Shown here in pieces: positions 9,994 through 17,853 of a stretch of DNA of 43,513 nt (positions within the stretch are counted from its first letter, which is position 1; each line of letters opens with the position of its first letter). A program made the position numbers and the translations under genes. The notes beneath the pieces were generated by a model. The model was not told the origin of the DNA, did no database searches, and saw nothing but the letters and a program-made list of their open reading frames with translations. Source of the stretch: an uncultured Pseudoxanthomonas sp. (GTDB taxonomy: Bacteria > Pseudomonadota > Gammaproteobacteria > Xanthomonadales > Xanthomonadaceae); contig CAMPIO010000023.1 of assembly GCA_946886405.1 (NCBI GenBank), positions 1 to 43,513 of the forward strand. The letters run 5' to 3'.

Positions 9994-11361
9994 TTAGCTG
10001 CTCGTCTGAGCGGTGAGCGACGCCAGCTGCTGGGCAAGGGCGGAGCTGGTGGTGTTCATCTGCGAAATCATGCTGTCCAGTGCGACGAACTGCGCCTTGT
10101 AGCGGTTGCCCACCGCTTCCATGCGCGCGTCCAGCGCAGTGCGCTGCGAGGTGACGTCCTTGATCTGGGCGTTCAGGCCGTTGCTGCGCAGCGTGAACGC
10201 GCCATCGGTGCCGATGTAGCTGCCCACCGCCGTCTGCAGGCGGCCCGCGAACGCGGTGTCGCCGGTGAAGGCGGTGCGGATCTTCTCCGGGTCGGCCGTG
10301 AGGGCGGCGGTGAACTTGCTGCTGTCGAACACCAGCGTGCCGTCTGACGTCGGGTAGCCCTTGGTCTGCAGCCCCAGCGTCTTGGCATCCAGGCCCTGCG
10401 CCGCGAGGCCGCCGAGCAGGTCACCCATCAGGTTGCGCAGTTGTCCGGACGCACTGCGCATCTGCGCATCGCCGGTCAGCGCGGACGGCTCATTGCTTTC
10501 GGCGTTGTACTTGGTGCTGCTGTTGATCGCGGTGATGGCGGTGTTGTACGCCGTCACGAAATCCTGGATCAGTTTGCTGGCAGCGGCAGTGTCGGTGGAC
10601 ACCGTGACCGTGCTGGTGCCCTTGGTCTTCAGGTCCAGCGTCAGCCCGGGCACCGCTTCGGTGATCTTGTTGGTGGTGGCGGTGACGGTCAGGCCGTCGA
10701 TCACCACCTCGGCATCGGCGGCCGGCACGCGCTCCTGCAGGCTGGCAGCCAGCGACTGCAGGTCGCTGCCGCCCGACGCGAAGGCGAGGGTGATGCCGTT
10801 CGCCGCACCGGTCTTGTCGGACGACACCGACAGGTACTGGCCGTCATTGGACGTCAGCACGCTGGCCTGCACGCCCTTGCTGCGCGCCACGTCGTTGATG
10901 GCACTGCGAACGTCCTGCAGCGTCGCGCCCTCGGCGATGTCGATGGCGAGCGACTCGCCGCCGACGGTCAGCGTCAATTGGCCGGCGCCGAAGGTCTGGC
11001 TGGCGGTGACCGGGGTGTCGGTGATCCATTTGTTGGCGGTGGCCAGTTCGACCACCTCCACGTTGTAGATGCCGTTGGGCGTGCCACTGGAGACGCTGGC
11101 GCCGGCGACTGTGTCGGTGCCGGATTTGACCGTCCGCACGTCGAACGCGGTGGCGGACTTCAGCGCCTTCAGCGCGGTGTCCAGGGTGCTGAAGGCCGAA
11201 CTGACGGTGCCGATGGCGGACAGCTTGAACTTCGCCTGGCTCTCGATGCGGTTCAGGCGGTTGTCGGCGGGTTTGCGATCGGCCGCGACCAGCTGTTCGA
11301 CCATGCCGGTGATATCCAGCCCCGAACCGATGCCGCCGTAACCCAGCGAGTAATCTGCCAT
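9994..11361 (-). CDS. fliD: FliD, flagellar filament cap
   Basis: FliD (455 residues) forms the cap at the filament tip and promotes flagellin folding and insertion. The N-terminal domain (FliD_N) reads MADYSLGYGGIGSGLDITGMVEQLVAADRKP, and the C-terminal coiled region includes LRSNGLNAQIKDVTSQRTALDARM and a final Q/S/T-rich helix. The central part (about 100-300) is the variable outer domain. The ATG at 11361 has AGGAG eight bases upstream. Its own sigma-28 promoter lies at 11453-11479, and a possible sigma-54 site lies at 11552-11567. fliS follows after 52 bases. Confidence 0.95.
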   Translation of the reverse strand: MADYSLGYGGIGSGLDITGMVEQLVAADRKPADNRLNRIESQAKFKLSAIGTVSSAFSTLDTALKALKSATAFDVRTVKSGTDTVAGASVSSGTPNGIYNVEVVELATANKWITDTPVTASQTFGAGQLTLTVGGESLAIDIAEGATLQDVRSAINDVARSKGVQASVLTSNDGQYLSVSSDKTGAANGITLAFASGGSDLQSLAASLQERVPAADAEVVIDGLTVTATTNKITEAVPGLTLDLKTKGTSTVTVSTDTAAASKLIQDFVTAYNTAITAINSSTKYNAESNEPSALTGDAQMRSASGQLRNLMGDLLGGLAAQGLDAKTLGLQTKGYPTSDGTLVFDSSKFTAALTADPEKIRTAFTGDTAFAGRLQTAVGSYIGTDGAFTLRSNGLNAQIKDVTSQRTALDARMEAVGNRYKAQFVALDSMISQMNTTSSALAQQLASLTAQTSS

Positions 11362-11452
11362 TGCCCTGTCTCCTGTCTGGCCCTTTCCGCAGAAAGGGGA
11401 GGCCGGGCGGGCCACCATCCGATGACGAATGGGACCCGCCCGTGCAGTACCA

Positions 11453-11479
11453 ATAACGGCCCGGCTGAGCCGTTCTTTA
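11453..11479 (-). promoter_or_regulatory. FliA (sigma-28) promoter for fliD
   Basis: On the minus strand TAAA is followed by exactly 15 bases and then GCCGTTAT, against the FliA consensus TAAA-N15-GCCGATAA. It lies about 90 bases upstream of fliD. The same -10 variant (GCCGTTAT) is used before fliC1, which strengthens the call. Confidence 0.85.
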
Positions 11480-11551
11480 GCCGCATTTCTCCGTCTCCCA
11501 CCGCCGCCGTGGGTCCGGCGTGCTGGTAAGAAATGCGGGCGCGTGGAGTGA

Positions 11552-11567
11552 TGCAGGGTTTGTGCCA
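11552..11567 (-). promoter_or_regulatory. Possible sigma-54 promoter upstream of fliD
   Basis: The minus strand reads TGGCACAAACCCTGCA, with correct GG-N10-GC spacing and a full TGGCAC -24 box. It lies about 190 bases upstream of fliD and 75 bases upstream of the sigma-28 site. In Pseudomonas fliD is FleQ/RpoN-dependent, so a dual-promoter arrangement is plausible, but this single match is weaker than the fliE site. Confidence 0.5.
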
Positions 11568-11573
11568 GAAGGG

Positions 11574-11687
11574 CTAGGAGTGAGGGGAGAGGAGTGGGGA
11601 GTGAGTGGAGGCGAAAGCAGCCGAGCCCGCTGAACGCTTTTGCTCACTCCTCACTCCTCACTCCTCACTCCTCTCCGCTCACTCCTG
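11574..11687. repeat. Purine/pyrimidine inverted repeat with CTCACTC tandem copies
   Basis: A purine-rich left arm (about 11574-11610, AGGAGTGAGGGGAGAGGAGT...) faces a pyrimidine-rich right arm. The right arm begins with four contiguous copies of the heptamer CTCACTC (11643-11670) and ends CTCTCCGCTCACTCCTG (about 11671-11687). The arms can form an imperfect stem of roughly 30-35 base pairs with a loop near 38 bases. It lies between the fliC4 terminator and the fliD promoter. No gene is visible in 11362-11802; the rest of that gap holds the promoters and terminator listed separately. Confidence 0.75.
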
Positions 11688-11690
11688 CCC

Positions 11691-11722
11691 AAAAAAAAGA
11701 CCCCCGCCGTCGCCGGCAGGGG
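11691..11722 (-). terminator. Rho-independent terminator after fliC4
   Basis: On the minus strand CCCC-T-GCCG and CGGC-GGGG form a strong GC stem around a short GCGA-like loop, followed by GTC and eight T. It lies about 80 bases after the fliC4 stop and ends the flagellin transcript before fliD. Confidence 0.88.
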
Positions 11723-11802
11723 TTGGGGTACTGCCAAACGGAGGGAGACGAATCCGTCCGTGACGACAGGGAACTACTGAGGCGGGTACTGCCGGCGGCG
11801 CG

Positions 11803-13008
11803 TCAGCGCAGCAGGGACATCACGTTCTGGGGCACCTGGTTGGCCTGGGCCAGCATGGCCGTACCGGCCTGCTGCAGGATCTGGGTGCGGGTCAGTTCGG
11901 CGGTTTCCTTGGCGAAGTCGGTATCGCGGATGCGGCTGCGCGAGGCGGCCAGGTTTTCCGAGCTGGTCTGCAGGTTGGCGACCACCGAGGTGAAGCGGTT
12001 CTGCACCGCACCCAGGTCGGCGCGTGCGCCGTTGACGGCGGTCAGCGCCTTGTCGACGATTTCCAGGGCTTGCTGCGCACCCTTGACCGAGCTGATGTCC
12101 AGGTTGGCGGCGTACTGCTTCGTGGTCGCTACCGTGCTGGCGGCGACGTCGGCCGGGGCGGTGCCGCCGGTCCAGGTGCCGGTTTCGATGGCGATGCCCT
12201 TGAACGCGCCGCTGGTGCCGACGCTGTCCTTGACCGAGGTCAGGCTGATCGCGCCAGCCGCGCCGAGTTCGGCGTACACGCCGCTCTCGCCGATCTTGGC
12301 ATTGATCGCGGTGACCAGCGCCTTGGCGGCGGCGTCGCGGGTGCCGGTGGCTGAACCCTGCGCGGCGACATCGATCGTGTCGATGGTGACGGCGGCGCCG
12401 TCGGCGTTGGTCAGCTGCAGACCTTCGATCTTCAGCGCGGTGACGCCGTCGGCCGGGCTCGCGGTGGTGAAGGTGGCCGTGGCGAACATCGCGCCGCCCA
12501 GGGCATTGGCCTTGGCATCGACGGTCTTGTCGATGGCGATGGCCTGTCCGGCGTTGGCGCCGACCTGGAACAGCTGGCTGGAGAACGAACCGTCCAGCAG
12601 CTTGGTGCCGTTGAATTCGGACTGCTTGGCGACGCGGTCGATTTCCGACGTCAGCTGCTTGACTTCGGCGTTCAGCGCGGCACGGTCGGACGAGGAGTTC
12701 GTCGCGTTGGCCGACTGCACCGACAGCTCACGGATGCGCTGCAGGTTGTTGCCGATTTCGGTCAGCGAACCTTCGGCGACCTGGGCCAGCGAGATGCCGT
12801 CGTTGGCATTGCGCACGGCGACATCGAGGCCGCGGATCTGGGTGGAAAAACGCTCGGAGATCGCCAGGCCGGCGGCGTCGTCCTTCGCGCTGTTGATGCG
12901 CAGGCCGGACGAAAGACGCTGGATGGTGGTGGCGAGCGAGGCGCCGCTGGTGCTCAGGTTGCGCTGAGCGTTGAGCGACATCGTGTTGGTATTGATGACC
13001 TGTGCCAT
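11803..13008 (-). CDS. fliC: Flagellin, fourth tandem copy
   Basis: This 401-residue flagellin is the last of four tandem filament genes. Residues 1-160 (MAQVINTNTMSLNAQRNLS...) and the last about 100 residues are nearly identical to the other copies and form the D0/D1 core. The centre (about 165-300) is the variable surface domain. It contains a FliC-hook-like block with SVKDSVGTSGAFKGIAIETG that most resembles fliC2. The N-terminal flg22-equivalent segment QRLSSGLRINSAKDDAAGLAIS is intact. A weak AGGA lies seven bases before the ATG. No sigma-28 promoter was found in the 187 bases before it. A terminator follows at 11691-11722. Confidence 0.95.
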   Translation of the reverse strand: MAQVINTNTMSLNAQRNLSTSGASLATTIQRLSSGLRINSAKDDAAGLAISERFSTQIRGLDVAVRNANDGISLAQVAEGSLTEIGNNLQRIRELSVQSANATNSSSDRAALNAEVKQLTSEIDRVAKQSEFNGTKLLDGSFSSQLFQVGANAGQAIAIDKTVDAKANALGGAMFATATFTTASPADGVTALKIEGLQLTNADGAAVTIDTIDVAAQGSATGTRDAAAKALVTAINAKIGESGVYAELGAAGAISLTSVKDSVGTSGAFKGIAIETGTWTGGTAPADVAASTVATTKQYAANLDISSVKGAQQALEIVDKALTAVNGARADLGAVQNRFTSVVANLQTSSENLAASRSRIRDTDFAKETAELTRTQILQQAGTAMLAQANQVPQNVMSLLR

Positions 13009-13101
13009 GACGGGGTCCTGGAGAATGGGAGGGTGCAGCGTGGAGCGTGGGAACGAAGCGAAAAGGAATGCCCGGCGCCCGCCACCAAGCCGGTGGAGGG
13101 C

Positions 13102-13126
13102 GGATGGATGGCAGGGCCATCCATCC
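13102..13126. repeat. Perfect 11-bp hairpin between fliC3 and fliC4
   Basis: GGATGGATGGC and GCCATCCATCC are exact inverted repeats separated by three bases. There is no following T-run on the minus strand, so it looks more like an RNA-processing or stabilising hairpin, or an attenuator, than a complete intrinsic terminator. It lies 70 bases downstream of the fliC3 stop. Confidence 0.6.
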
Positions 13127-13195
13127 CGGCGTCAATCGGAGGGAGACGAATCCTTCCGGGACGCCTGCGCCAGGCGACGATTCCTGTAAAGCGGT

Positions 13196-14395
13196 TTAGC
13201 GGAGCAGCGACATCACGTTCTGCGGCACCTGGTTGGCCTGGGCCAGCATGGCCGTACCGGCCTGCTGCAGGATCTGGGTGCGGGTCAGTTCGGCGGTTTC
13301 CTTGGCGAAGTCGGTATCGCGGATGCGGCTGCGCGAGGCGGCCAGGTTTTCCGAGCTGGTCTGCAGGTTGGCGACCACCGAGGTGAAGCGGTTCTGCACC
13401 GCACCCAGGTCAGCACGCGCGCCGTTGACCGAAGTCAGCGCCTTGTCGACGACTTCCAGCGCCTGCTGCGCGCCCTTGACCGAGCTGATGTCCAGTGAGG
13501 AAACGAAGCTCGAGCTGGCGGTGGCGGCGGCGGTGACGGCGGTGACGCCGGTCAGGCCGATCTGGGTCGCGTTGGTCGGGACCGCTACGGTACCGGCGCC
13601 GCCGGTGATCGTGCCTGCGGTCAGCGTCACGTCCTTGTCGGCCTTCAGCGATTCCAGCGTGATGCCGCCCGTGCTGCTGACGGTCGCACGCAGGCCGGTT
13701 TCACCCATCTGCGCGTTGATGCCGTTGGCGACGGTCTTGGCGACGTCGACGCCGGTGTCACCGGCCTTCCACGAGATGTCGCTGATGGTCACGCCGTTCA
13801 GCACCATGCCGGACAGCTTGCCGTCGGACGTCGCAGCAGCGGCGTCGGTGGTGGCCACGCGGTCGGCGGCGAACTTCACGCCACCCAGGGCATCGGCCTT
13901 GGCGTTGACGACCTTGTCGATGGCGATGGCCTGGCCGGCATTGGCGCCGACCTGGAACAGCTGGCTGGAGAACGAACCGTCGAGCAGCTTGGTGCCGTTG
14001 AACTCGGACTGCTTCGCGACGCGGTCGATTTCCGACGCCAGCTGCTTCACTTCGGCGTTCAGTGCGGCACGGTCGGACGAGGAGTTCGTCGCGTTGGCCG
14101 ACTGCACCGACAGCTCACGGATGCGCTGCAGGTTGTTGCCGATTTCGGTCAGCGAACCTTCGGCGACCTGGGCCAGCGAAATGCCGTCGTTGGCGTTGCG
14201 CACGGCGACGTCGAGGCCGCGGATCTGCGTGCTGAAGCGCTCGGAGATCGCCAGACCGGCGGCGTCGTCCTTCGCACTGTTGATGCGCAGGCCCGACGAC
14301 AGACGCTGGATGGTGGTGGCGAGCGAGGCGCCGCTGGTGCTCAGGTTGCGCTGAGCGTTGAGCGACATCGTATTGGTGTTGATGACTTGTGCCAT
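13196..14395 (-). CDS. fliC: Flagellin, third tandem copy
   Basis: This 399-residue flagellin shares the conserved D0/D1 ends with its neighbours. One small difference in the N-terminal helix is KQLASEID where the other copies have KQLTSEID. Its central domain (about 165-300) is distinct, with GKLSGMVLNGVTISDISWKA and a repeat-like Thr/Ala-rich tract ending TAAATASSSFVSSLDISS. The C-terminus ends NVMSLLR. GAGG lies eight bases before the ATG. The 80-base gap from fliC2 holds a GC hairpin but no recognisable FliA site, so it probably depends on read-through from fliC1. Confidence 0.95.
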   Translation of the reverse strand: MAQVINTNTMSLNAQRNLSTSGASLATTIQRLSSGLRINSAKDDAAGLAISERFSTQIRGLDVAVRNANDGISLAQVAEGSLTEIGNNLQRIRELSVQSANATNSSSDRAALNAEVKQLASEIDRVAKQSEFNGTKLLDGSFSSQLFQVGANAGQAIAIDKVVNAKADALGGVKFAADRVATTDAAAATSDGKLSGMVLNGVTISDISWKAGDTGVDVAKTVANGINAQMGETGLRATVSSTGGITLESLKADKDVTLTAGTITGGAGTVAVPTNATQIGLTGVTAVTAAATASSSFVSSLDISSVKGAQQALEVVDKALTSVNGARADLGAVQNRFTSVVANLQTSSENLAASRSRIRDTDFAKETAELTRTQILQQAGTAMLAQANQVPQNVMSLLR

Positions 14396-14432
14396 GGAGG
14401 GTTCCTCAAGGCGTTGGAAAGGGTGGGCACCA

Positions 14433-14458
14433 GGCGGGCGAGGAGAGAGACGCCCGCC
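14433..14458. repeat. GC hairpin between fliC2 and fliC3
   Basis: GGCGGGCG and CGCCCGCC are exact eight-base inverted arms around a ten-base purine loop, in the 80-base gap between fliC2 and fliC3. No T-run follows on the minus strand. It could reduce read-through or stabilise the 3' end of the fliC2 message. Confidence 0.5.
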
Positions 14459-14475
14459 CGATGCCGGTCAGCGGC

Positions 14476-15648
14476 TTAACGCAGCAGGGACATCACGTTC
14501 TGCGGCACCTGGTTGGCCTGGGCCAGCATGGCCGTACCGGCCTGCTGCAGGATCTGGGTGCGGGTCAGTTCGGCGGTTTCCTTGGCGAAGTCGGTATCGC
14601 GGATGCGGCTGCGCGAGGCGGCCAGGTTTTCCGAGCTGGTCTGCAGGTTGGCGACCACCGAGGTGAAGCGGTTCTGCACCGCACCCAGGTCAGCACGCGC
14701 GCCGTTGACCGAAGTCAGCGCCTTGTCGACGATTTCCAGCGCCTGCTGTGCGCCCTTGACCGAGCTGATGTCCAGGTTGCTGGCGTACTGCTTGGTCGGG
14801 GCCGCACCGGCGGTGTAGCCGGCCGCCGTGGTGGCGAAGGCGGTGAACGCGCCGCTGCTGTTGACGCTGTCCTTGACCGAGGTCAGGGTGACCGCGCCTG
14901 CCGCATTGGCTTCGGCGTAGACGCCGGTTTCGCCGACCTTGCCGTTGATGTGCGCGGCCAGCTGCTTGCCGGTCTCGCTGGCATTGGCGGCGGCCAAGCC
15001 GACGCTCTTGACGGTCAGGGCGTCGAAGCTGACCGCCGTGCCCTTGCTGTCGGTGATGGTGAAGGCCGCGACCACCTGGTCGGTGTTGTCCGTGCCGGTC
15101 ACCGCAGCGATGGTGCCCGTGGCGAACTGCGCACCGCCCAGGGCATTGGCCTTGGCATCGACGGTCTTGTCGATGGCGATGGCCTGGCCGGCGTTGGCGC
15201 CGACCTGGAACAGCTGGCTGGAGAACGAACCGTCCAGCAGCTTGGTGCCGTTGAATTCGGACTGCTTGGCGACGCGGTCGATTTCCGACGTCAGCTGCTT
15301 GACTTCGGCGTTCAGCGCGGCACGGTCGGACGAGGAGTTCGTCGCGTTGGCCGACTGCACCGACAGCTCACGGATGCGCTGCAGGTTGTTGCCGATTTCG
15401 GTCAGCGAACCTTCGGCGACCTGGGCCAGCGAGATGCCGTCGTTGGCGTTGCGGACCGCGACATCCAGGCCGCGGATCTGGGTGCTGAAGCGTTCCGAGA
15501 TCGCCAGACCTGCGGCGTCGTCCTTGGCGCTGTTGATGCGGAGACCCGACGACAGACGCTGGATGGTCGTGGCCAGCGAGGCGCCGCTGGTGCTCAGATT
15601 GCGCTGAGCATTCAACGACATCGTGTTGGTGTTGATTACCTGTGCCAT
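14476..15648 (-). CDS. fliC: Flagellin, second tandem copy
   Basis: This 390-residue flagellin is the shortest of the four because its central domain is smaller. The D0/D1 ends match the family (residues 1-160 and the last 100). The central part includes SVKDSVNSSGAFTAFATTAAG and KQYASNLDISS, blocks also seen in modified form in fliC4, so these two copies look most closely related. AAGGA lies about eight bases before the ATG. The 81-base gap after fliC1 holds no convincing sigma-28 promoter. Confidence 0.95.
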   Translation of the reverse strand: MAQVINTNTMSLNAQRNLSTSGASLATTIQRLSSGLRINSAKDDAAGLAISERFSTQIRGLDVAVRNANDGISLAQVAEGSLTEIGNNLQRIRELSVQSANATNSSSDRAALNAEVKQLTSEIDRVAKQSEFNGTKLLDGSFSSQLFQVGANAGQAIAIDKTVDAKANALGGAQFATGTIAAVTGTDNTDQVVAAFTITDSKGTAVSFDALTVKSVGLAAANASETGKQLAAHINGKVGETGVYAEANAAGAVTLTSVKDSVNSSGAFTAFATTAAGYTAGAAPTKQYASNLDISSVKGAQQALEIVDKALTSVNGARADLGAVQNRFTSVVANLQTSSENLAASRSRIRDTDFAKETAELTRTQILQQAGTAMLAQANQVPQNVMSLLR

Positions 15649-15729
15649 GAGAAGTTTTCCTTAGGCGTGTGTCGCACGGGGGATGGAGGGTTCAACGCTT
15701 CCCGGCCGTGCAACCCGGGACGCAAAGGC

Positions 15730-16941
15730 TTAGTTGCGGAGCAGGGACATCACGTTCTGGGGCACCTGGTTGGCCTGGGCCAGCATGGCCGTACCGGCCT
15801 GCTGCAGGATCTGGGTGCGGGTCAGTTCGGCGGTTTCCTTGGCGAAGTCGGTATCGCGGATGCGGCTGCGCGACGCGGCCAGGTTCTCGGAGCTGGTCTG
15901 CAGGTTCGCGACCACCGAGGTGAAGCGGTTCTGGATGGCACCCAGGTCGGCGCGGGCGCCGTTGACCGAGGTCAGCGCCTTGTCCACCACTTCCAGCGCG
16001 CGCTGCGCACCGGCGAACGTGGTGATGTCCAGCGCCTGGACGAAGCTGTCGGTGGCTGCGAGGTCGCCGCCGTTGGTGCTGGTCTCGGTCAGGCCGAGGT
16101 TGACCAGCGACGACGCGGTGGCGCCGGCGACGGCCGGGCCGGCGAACGCCAGGGCGAATTCCTGCTCGCCCTTGATGGAGGTCAGGTTGATGACGCCGGC
16201 CTTGACCTCGGCGTACACGCCGGTCTCGCCCAGCTTGTTGTTGATGGCGGCGGCGGCACCCTGGGTGATCGACTGGCCGGACTTCACTTCGAAGGCGCCG
16301 ATGTTGACCGTGGTGGTGGTGCCGGCGGCGTCGGTGACCGCGACCTGCAGCTGCGAGAAGGTCGTGTCGGCCGTTGCGGCATCGGCGCCCAGCGCCGTAC
16401 CCGTATAGACGTTGGCGAAGCCCACGCCGCCCAGGGTCTGCGCACGGGCGTCGACGACCTTGTCGATGGCGATGGCCTGGCCGGCGTTGGCGCCGACCTG
16501 GAACAGCTGGCTGGTGAAGCTGCCGTCGAGCAGCTTGGTGCCATTGAAGTCGGCCTGCTTGGCGACGCGGTCGATTTCCGACGTCAGCTGCTTGACCTCG
16601 GCGTTCAGCGCCGCACGGTCGGACGCGGAGTTGCTGGCATTGGAAGACTGTACGGCCAGTTCGCGGATGCGCTGCAGGTTGTTGCCGATTTCGGTCAGCG
16701 AGCCTTCGGCGACCTGGGCCAGCGAGATGCCGTCGTTGGCATTGCGCACGGCGACGTCGAGGCCGCGGATCTGCGTGCTGAAGCGTTCGGAGATGGCCAG
16801 ACCGGCGGCGTCGTCCTTCGCACTGTTGATGCGCAGGCCCGAGGACAGGCGCTGGATGGTGGTGGCCAGAGAGGCGCCGCTGGTGCTCAGATTGCGCTGA
16901 GCGTTGAGCGACATCGTGTTCGTGTTGATTACCTGTGCCAT
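15730..16941 (-). CDS. fliC: Flagellin, first tandem copy (promoter-proximal)
   Basis: This 403-residue flagellin is first in transcription order and the only copy with a clear FliA promoter (17035-17061). It is also the most divergent: the second D1 helix reads AVQSSNASNSASDRAALNAE where the others have SVQSANATNSSSDRA, the core later reads ADFNGTKLLDGSFTSQ, and the protein ends SLLRN rather than SLLR. The central domain (about 165-305) has TTTTVNIGAFEVKSGQSITQG and ends SFVQALDITTFAGAQRALEV. The ribosome-binding site (GAGGAG about eight bases before ATG) is the best of the four. It is probably the main filament subunit. Confidence 0.96.
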   Translation of the reverse strand: MAQVINTNTMSLNAQRNLSTSGASLATTIQRLSSGLRINSAKDDAAGLAISERFSTQIRGLDVAVRNANDGISLAQVAEGSLTEIGNNLQRIRELAVQSSNASNSASDRAALNAEVKQLTSEIDRVAKQADFNGTKLLDGSFTSQLFQVGANAGQAIAIDKVVDARAQTLGGVGFANVYTGTALGADAATADTTFSQLQVAVTDAAGTTTTVNIGAFEVKSGQSITQGAAAAINNKLGETGVYAEVKAGVINLTSIKGEQEFALAFAGPAVAGATASSLVNLGLTETSTNGGDLAATDSFVQALDITTFAGAQRALEVVDKALTSVNGARADLGAIQNRFTSVVANLQTSSENLAASRSRIRDTDFAKETAELTRTQILQQAGTAMLAQANQVPQNVMSLLRN

Positions 16942-17034
16942 GTTCGTCTCCTCTTATTTGGATTCACGGCGTTGAAGGGAAAAGACGCTGCCGGTTTGTT
17001 TTGTTGGGCTAGTCGTCTTCGTGTTGCGAAATGA

Positions 17035-17061
17035 ATAACGGCGCTGCCAAAAAAACCTTTA
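17035..17061 (-). promoter_or_regulatory. FliA (sigma-28) promoter for the flagellin cluster
   Basis: On the minus strand TAAA, 15 bases and GCCGTTAT match the FliA consensus TAAA-N15-GCCGATAA at the exact spacing. It would give a leader of roughly 85 bases before fliC1. The spacer contains a seven-T run. Confidence 0.9.
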
Positions 17062-17147
17062 GGGGGTGTTCGAAAAAATGTGGTAGGTCGCGAAAACCCG
17101 TGTGCTGCGGGCGTCTCCACAAACGTCGGGAACCGTGACGAAGGCCC

Positions 17148-17174
17148 TAAAGAAGGCGCGCGGGCTGCCGTTAA
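17148..17174 (+). promoter_or_regulatory. Candidate orphan sigma-28 promoter on the plus strand
   Basis: On the plus strand TAAA, exactly 15 bases and GCCGTTAA match the FliA consensus with one mismatch. It points away from fliC1 and into the convergent secreted-protein gene (17290-17853), so a transcript would be antisense to that gene. Its -10 box lies within a seven-base-pair hairpin (17160-17180). No plus-strand gene starts within 1.6 kb. Confidence 0.5.
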
Positions 17175-17289
17175 GCCCGCCCGTCAGGACGGCGCGGCGC
17201 GCGGGAATCGCGCAGGCGCGCGCCATCGCGCATGCGAGGCGCGGTCGTAGGGGGCACGAAGGGCGTGCGCGCGATGCGCACGTGGACGA

Positions 17290-17853
17290 TCAGGGCGTGG
17301 CCGTACGCCAGGCGTCGTCGGGATCGGCGAGCAGCGAGAGGTCGGGCGTGCGGTACTCGCAACCCACCAGCGTGCGTCCCTGCAATCCCGGGTGTTCTCC
17401 GGGATACACCACCAGCGCATGCGCGTCGTCCAGCGCTGCGGCCAGGGGCGCATCCTTGCTCTCTTCCAGCGCGCGTTCGAGCTGGGCAGTGGCCTGCTCG
17501 ATCGGACTGTCCACCAGCAACAGCACGCGAGTGTCCGTGATGACCACCGCATTGCTCCGATGACCCCAGGCCTGTACCGGATCTTCCAGGTGATAGAGAT
17601 CCATCATCGGCGCGCTGTACTGGCGTTCCGTCTGCACGAACTCCGTCGGCCGTTCGCGGCGGAGGCGTTGCAACAACCCCCGCAGATCGGCAATCGCGGT
17701 ACGGCAGGCGAGCGCGTCCAGCAACGTGTCCGTGGGGCCCGCTGTCGGGGCCGGCGGCGGAGCAGCGGCCGCTTGTGCGGATACCGGGCTGTGCGCACCG
17801 GCCAGCGACAGGGCCGCCAGCACGAGGGGCAGGGCCTTACTCGATCTGCGCAT
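17290..17853 (-). CDS. Secreted protein of unknown function
   Basis: I do not recognise this 187-residue protein. With the start at 17853 it begins MRRSSKALPLVLAALSLAGAHSPVSAQA, a classic Sec signal peptide with a likely cut after SAQA, followed by a Pro/Ala-rich linker and a small folded domain of about 140 residues. There are two cysteines in the mature part (near DALACRTAI and VGCEYRTP), which may form a disulfide. Its start overlaps the upstream TPR-protein gene by 17 bases, suggesting coupling. A longer in-frame start at 17886 would hide the signal peptide and is less likely. Confidence 0.7.
   Translation of the reverse strand: MRRSSKALPLVLAALSLAGAHSPVSAQAAAAPPPAPTAGPTDTLLDALACRTAIADLRGLLQRLRRERPTEFVQTERQYSAPMMDLYHLEDPVQAWGHRSNAVVITDTRVLLLVDSPIEQATAQLERALEESKDAPLAAALDDAHALVVYPGEHPGLQGRTLVGCEYRTPDLSLLADPDDAWRTATP

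Noticed and set aside
13009..15729. Sigma-28 promoters for fliC2, fliC3 and fliC4
   Set aside because: No TAAA-N15-GCCGATAA match with the right spacing was found in any of the three gaps; the best candidates lacked the -35 box.
14389..17034. A long open frame on the plus strand opposite fliC1 and fliC2
   Set aside because: Its reading is the complement of strong flagellin genes with known ends, and the Gly/Arg/Ala-rich translation shows no family feature. GC-rich third positions commonly create such shadows.
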